From Methylophaga sp. (lineage in GTDB: Bacteria > Pseudomonadota > Gammaproteobacteria > Nitrosococcales > Methylophagaceae): DNA of 7,358 bases. The notes under the pieces were generated by a model that was given only the letters and a program-made list of their open reading frames with translations, was not told the origin of the DNA and ran no database searches. This document shows, in pieces, positions 6,485 through 7,358 of the stretch. The stretch is taken from the NCBI GenBank assembly GCA_007117275.1, contig SKGV01000037.1, positions 1-7,358 of the forward strand, in the 5' to 3' direction. Position 1 is the first letter of the stretch. Every line of letters begins with the position of its first letter. The position numbers and the translations under genes were made by a program.

Positions 6485-6508
6485 AAATTGACGTCGATTT
6501 GCTAGAAT
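6485..6508 (+). promoter_or_regulatory. mqo promoter (extended -10) with adjoining dyad
   Basis: TG-C-TAGAAT (6500-6508) is an extended -10 element with five of six consensus bases, placing the transcript start near 6515 and giving a short leader. No -35 is found at proper spacing, as is common for extended -10 promoters. AAATTGACGTCGATTT (6485-6500) is a 16-base dyad with one non-complementary pair of positions, centred on GACGTC. It lies directly upstream and is a possible operator. The Shine-Dalgarno GGAG (6525-6528) is six bases before the ATG at 6535. Confidence 0.55.
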
Positions 6509-6534
6509 CAACACACATTTTTCCGGAGTTTTTC

Positions 6535-7358
6535 ATGACACAACAGATTCATCAGGTTGCCGTGATTGGCGGTGGGGTGTGTGGTAGCGCATTGCTCTAC
6601 ATGCTGGCCGAGTACACGGACATCAGCGATATCGCATTGATCGAAAAATATGATTCGGTCGCAAAAGTAAACTCACACGCGCGCAACAACAGCCAAACCA
6701 TTCACTGCGGCGACATCGAAACCAATTACACACTCGATAAAGCCAGCAAAGTTAAGGCGGCGGCTCAGATGTTGGTCAATTTTGCCTGCTTGCAGCCGGA
6801 TCGTGACCAGATTATTTTCAAGTTTCCGAAAATGGTTATCGGGGTCGGCGAAAAGGAATGCCAGCAATTACGGCAGCGCTTTGAGAACTTTCGTGAGGTG
6901 TTTAGCGGCATGCAACTGCTTGAAAAAGACCAAATCGCCGACATCGAACCGAATGTTGTGATGATTAACGGTCAACTGCGCCCAGAGCCATGCGTGGCGT
7001 TGGCGGTGCTGGATGAATACAGCGCGGTCGATTATCAAGCACTGGCCAATGCCTTTCTCAGAGAGGCCAGCAAGCACTCAGACACACACATCCATCAGCA
7101 CTTTGCTGCCCAAGTCGAAGATATTGTCGAACAGGACGGCATCTTCAGCATCATCACCGCAGATCACGTGATCAAAGCAAAAACTGTGGTGGTCTCTGCT
7201 GGCGGCCACAGCCTGTTGCTGGCACAAAAAATGGGCTACGGTCTGGAGTTTTCCTGTCTGCCAGTGGCGGGAAGCTTCTACTTCACACCCCAAAAACTCA
7301 ATGGCAAGGTCTATACCGTACAAAACGATAAACTGCCGTTTGCCGCAGTGCATGGCGA
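6535..7358 (+). CDS. mqo: Mqo, FAD-dependent malate:quinone oxidoreductase (5' part; runs off the window)
   Basis: The first 274 codons are present; the family is usually 450-500 residues, so the C-terminal third or more is missing. Mqo is a peripheral inner-membrane flavoenzyme that oxidises malate to oxaloacetate and reduces quinone, serving the TCA cycle beside or instead of NAD-dependent malate dehydrogenase. The N-terminal Rossmann motif is VIGGGVCGSA (GGGxxG at 12-17), with the FAD-ribose acidic residue E37 in LIEK. The segment NNSQTIHCGDIETNYT (51-66) is the Mqo signature region. MVIGVGEKEC, IEPNV, PVAGSFYF (243-250), VYTVQN and LPFAAVHG (267-274) resemble, from memory, the Helicobacter pylori and Campylobacter Mqo more than the E. 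coli form, which reads NNAGTGHSA in the signature region. There is no signal peptide or membrane helix. A different FAD-dependent dehydrogenase, such as an L-2-hydroxyglutarate oxidase type, is less likely. Confidence 0.86.
   Translation, partial: MTQQIHQVAVIGGGVCGSALLYMLAEYTDISDIALIEKYDSVAKVNSHARNNSQTIHCGDIETNYTLDKASKVKAAAQMLVNFACLQPDRDQIIFKFPKMVIGVGEKECQQLRQRFENFREVFSGMQLLEKDQIADIEPNVVMINGQLRPEPCVALAVLDEYSAVDYQALANAFLREASKHSDTHIHQHFAAQVEDIVEQDGIFSIITADHVIKAKTVVVSAGGHSLLLAQKMGYGLEFSCLPVAGSFYFTPQKLNGKVYTVQNDKLPFAAVHG

Noticed and set aside
6488..6493. TTGACG as -35 of the mqo promoter
   Set aside because: It is only nine bases from TAGAAT, and no -10 lies at 17 bases. It is better explained as part of the dyad at 6485-6500.
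6673..7353. Three consecutive minus-strand ORFs opposite mqo
   Set aside because: The + strand frame encodes clear Mqo motifs throughout, and the minus ORFs have no recognisable domains.

Overview
This window looks like an ordinary chromosomal stretch from a proteobacterium, most likely a gammaproteobacterium. The support is the clpS-clpA pair with an Escherichia-like ClpA, a BtuB that aligns with the enterobacterial receptor from TonB box to C-terminus, a Pseudomonas-like MetZ, and G+C near one half as judged by eye. I cannot name the genus. All genes lie on the + strand, and I see no insertion sequence, phage gene, CRISPR array, tRNA or rRNA.

Layout. Positions 1-87 are the last 28 codons of clpS, the N-degron adaptor. 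After 34 bases comes clpA (122-2371), the complete AAA+ unfoldase of the ClpAP protease. Positions 2372-3083 are a 712-base gap. It holds a likely clpA terminator, a run of small hairpins, a group of DnaA-box-like 9-mers around a perfect TTATCCACA, a promoter with a perfect TTGACA, and a well-conserved cobalamin riboswitch with a candidate expression platform. The riboswitch leads into btuB (3084-4877), the TonB-dependent outer-membrane cobalamin receptor, which ends at a strong intrinsic terminator (4893-4930). A promoter with a perfect TATAAT then precedes metZ (5168-6355), O-succinylhomoserine sulfhydrylase. After a 179-base gap with competing inverted repeats and an extended -10 promoter, the window ends inside mqo (6535 to beyond 7358). 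This is a malate:quinone oxidoreductase resembling the short Helicobacter/Campylobacter type.

The genes are four mostly separate units: protein quality control (clpS-clpA), vitamin B12 uptake under B12 feedback (riboswitch-btuB), methionine synthesis by direct sulfhydrylation (metZ), and malate oxidation feeding the quinone pool (mqo). B12 and methionine are linked in cells through MetH, but nothing here shows metZ and btuB to be co-regulated. A terminator separates them and metZ has its own promoter.

I found no convincing undescribed system. The points most worth checking are the expression platform of the riboswitch, the DnaA-box group, the missing C-terminal aromatic residue of BtuB, the affiliation of the Mqo, and the mutually exclusive pairings between metZ and mqo.
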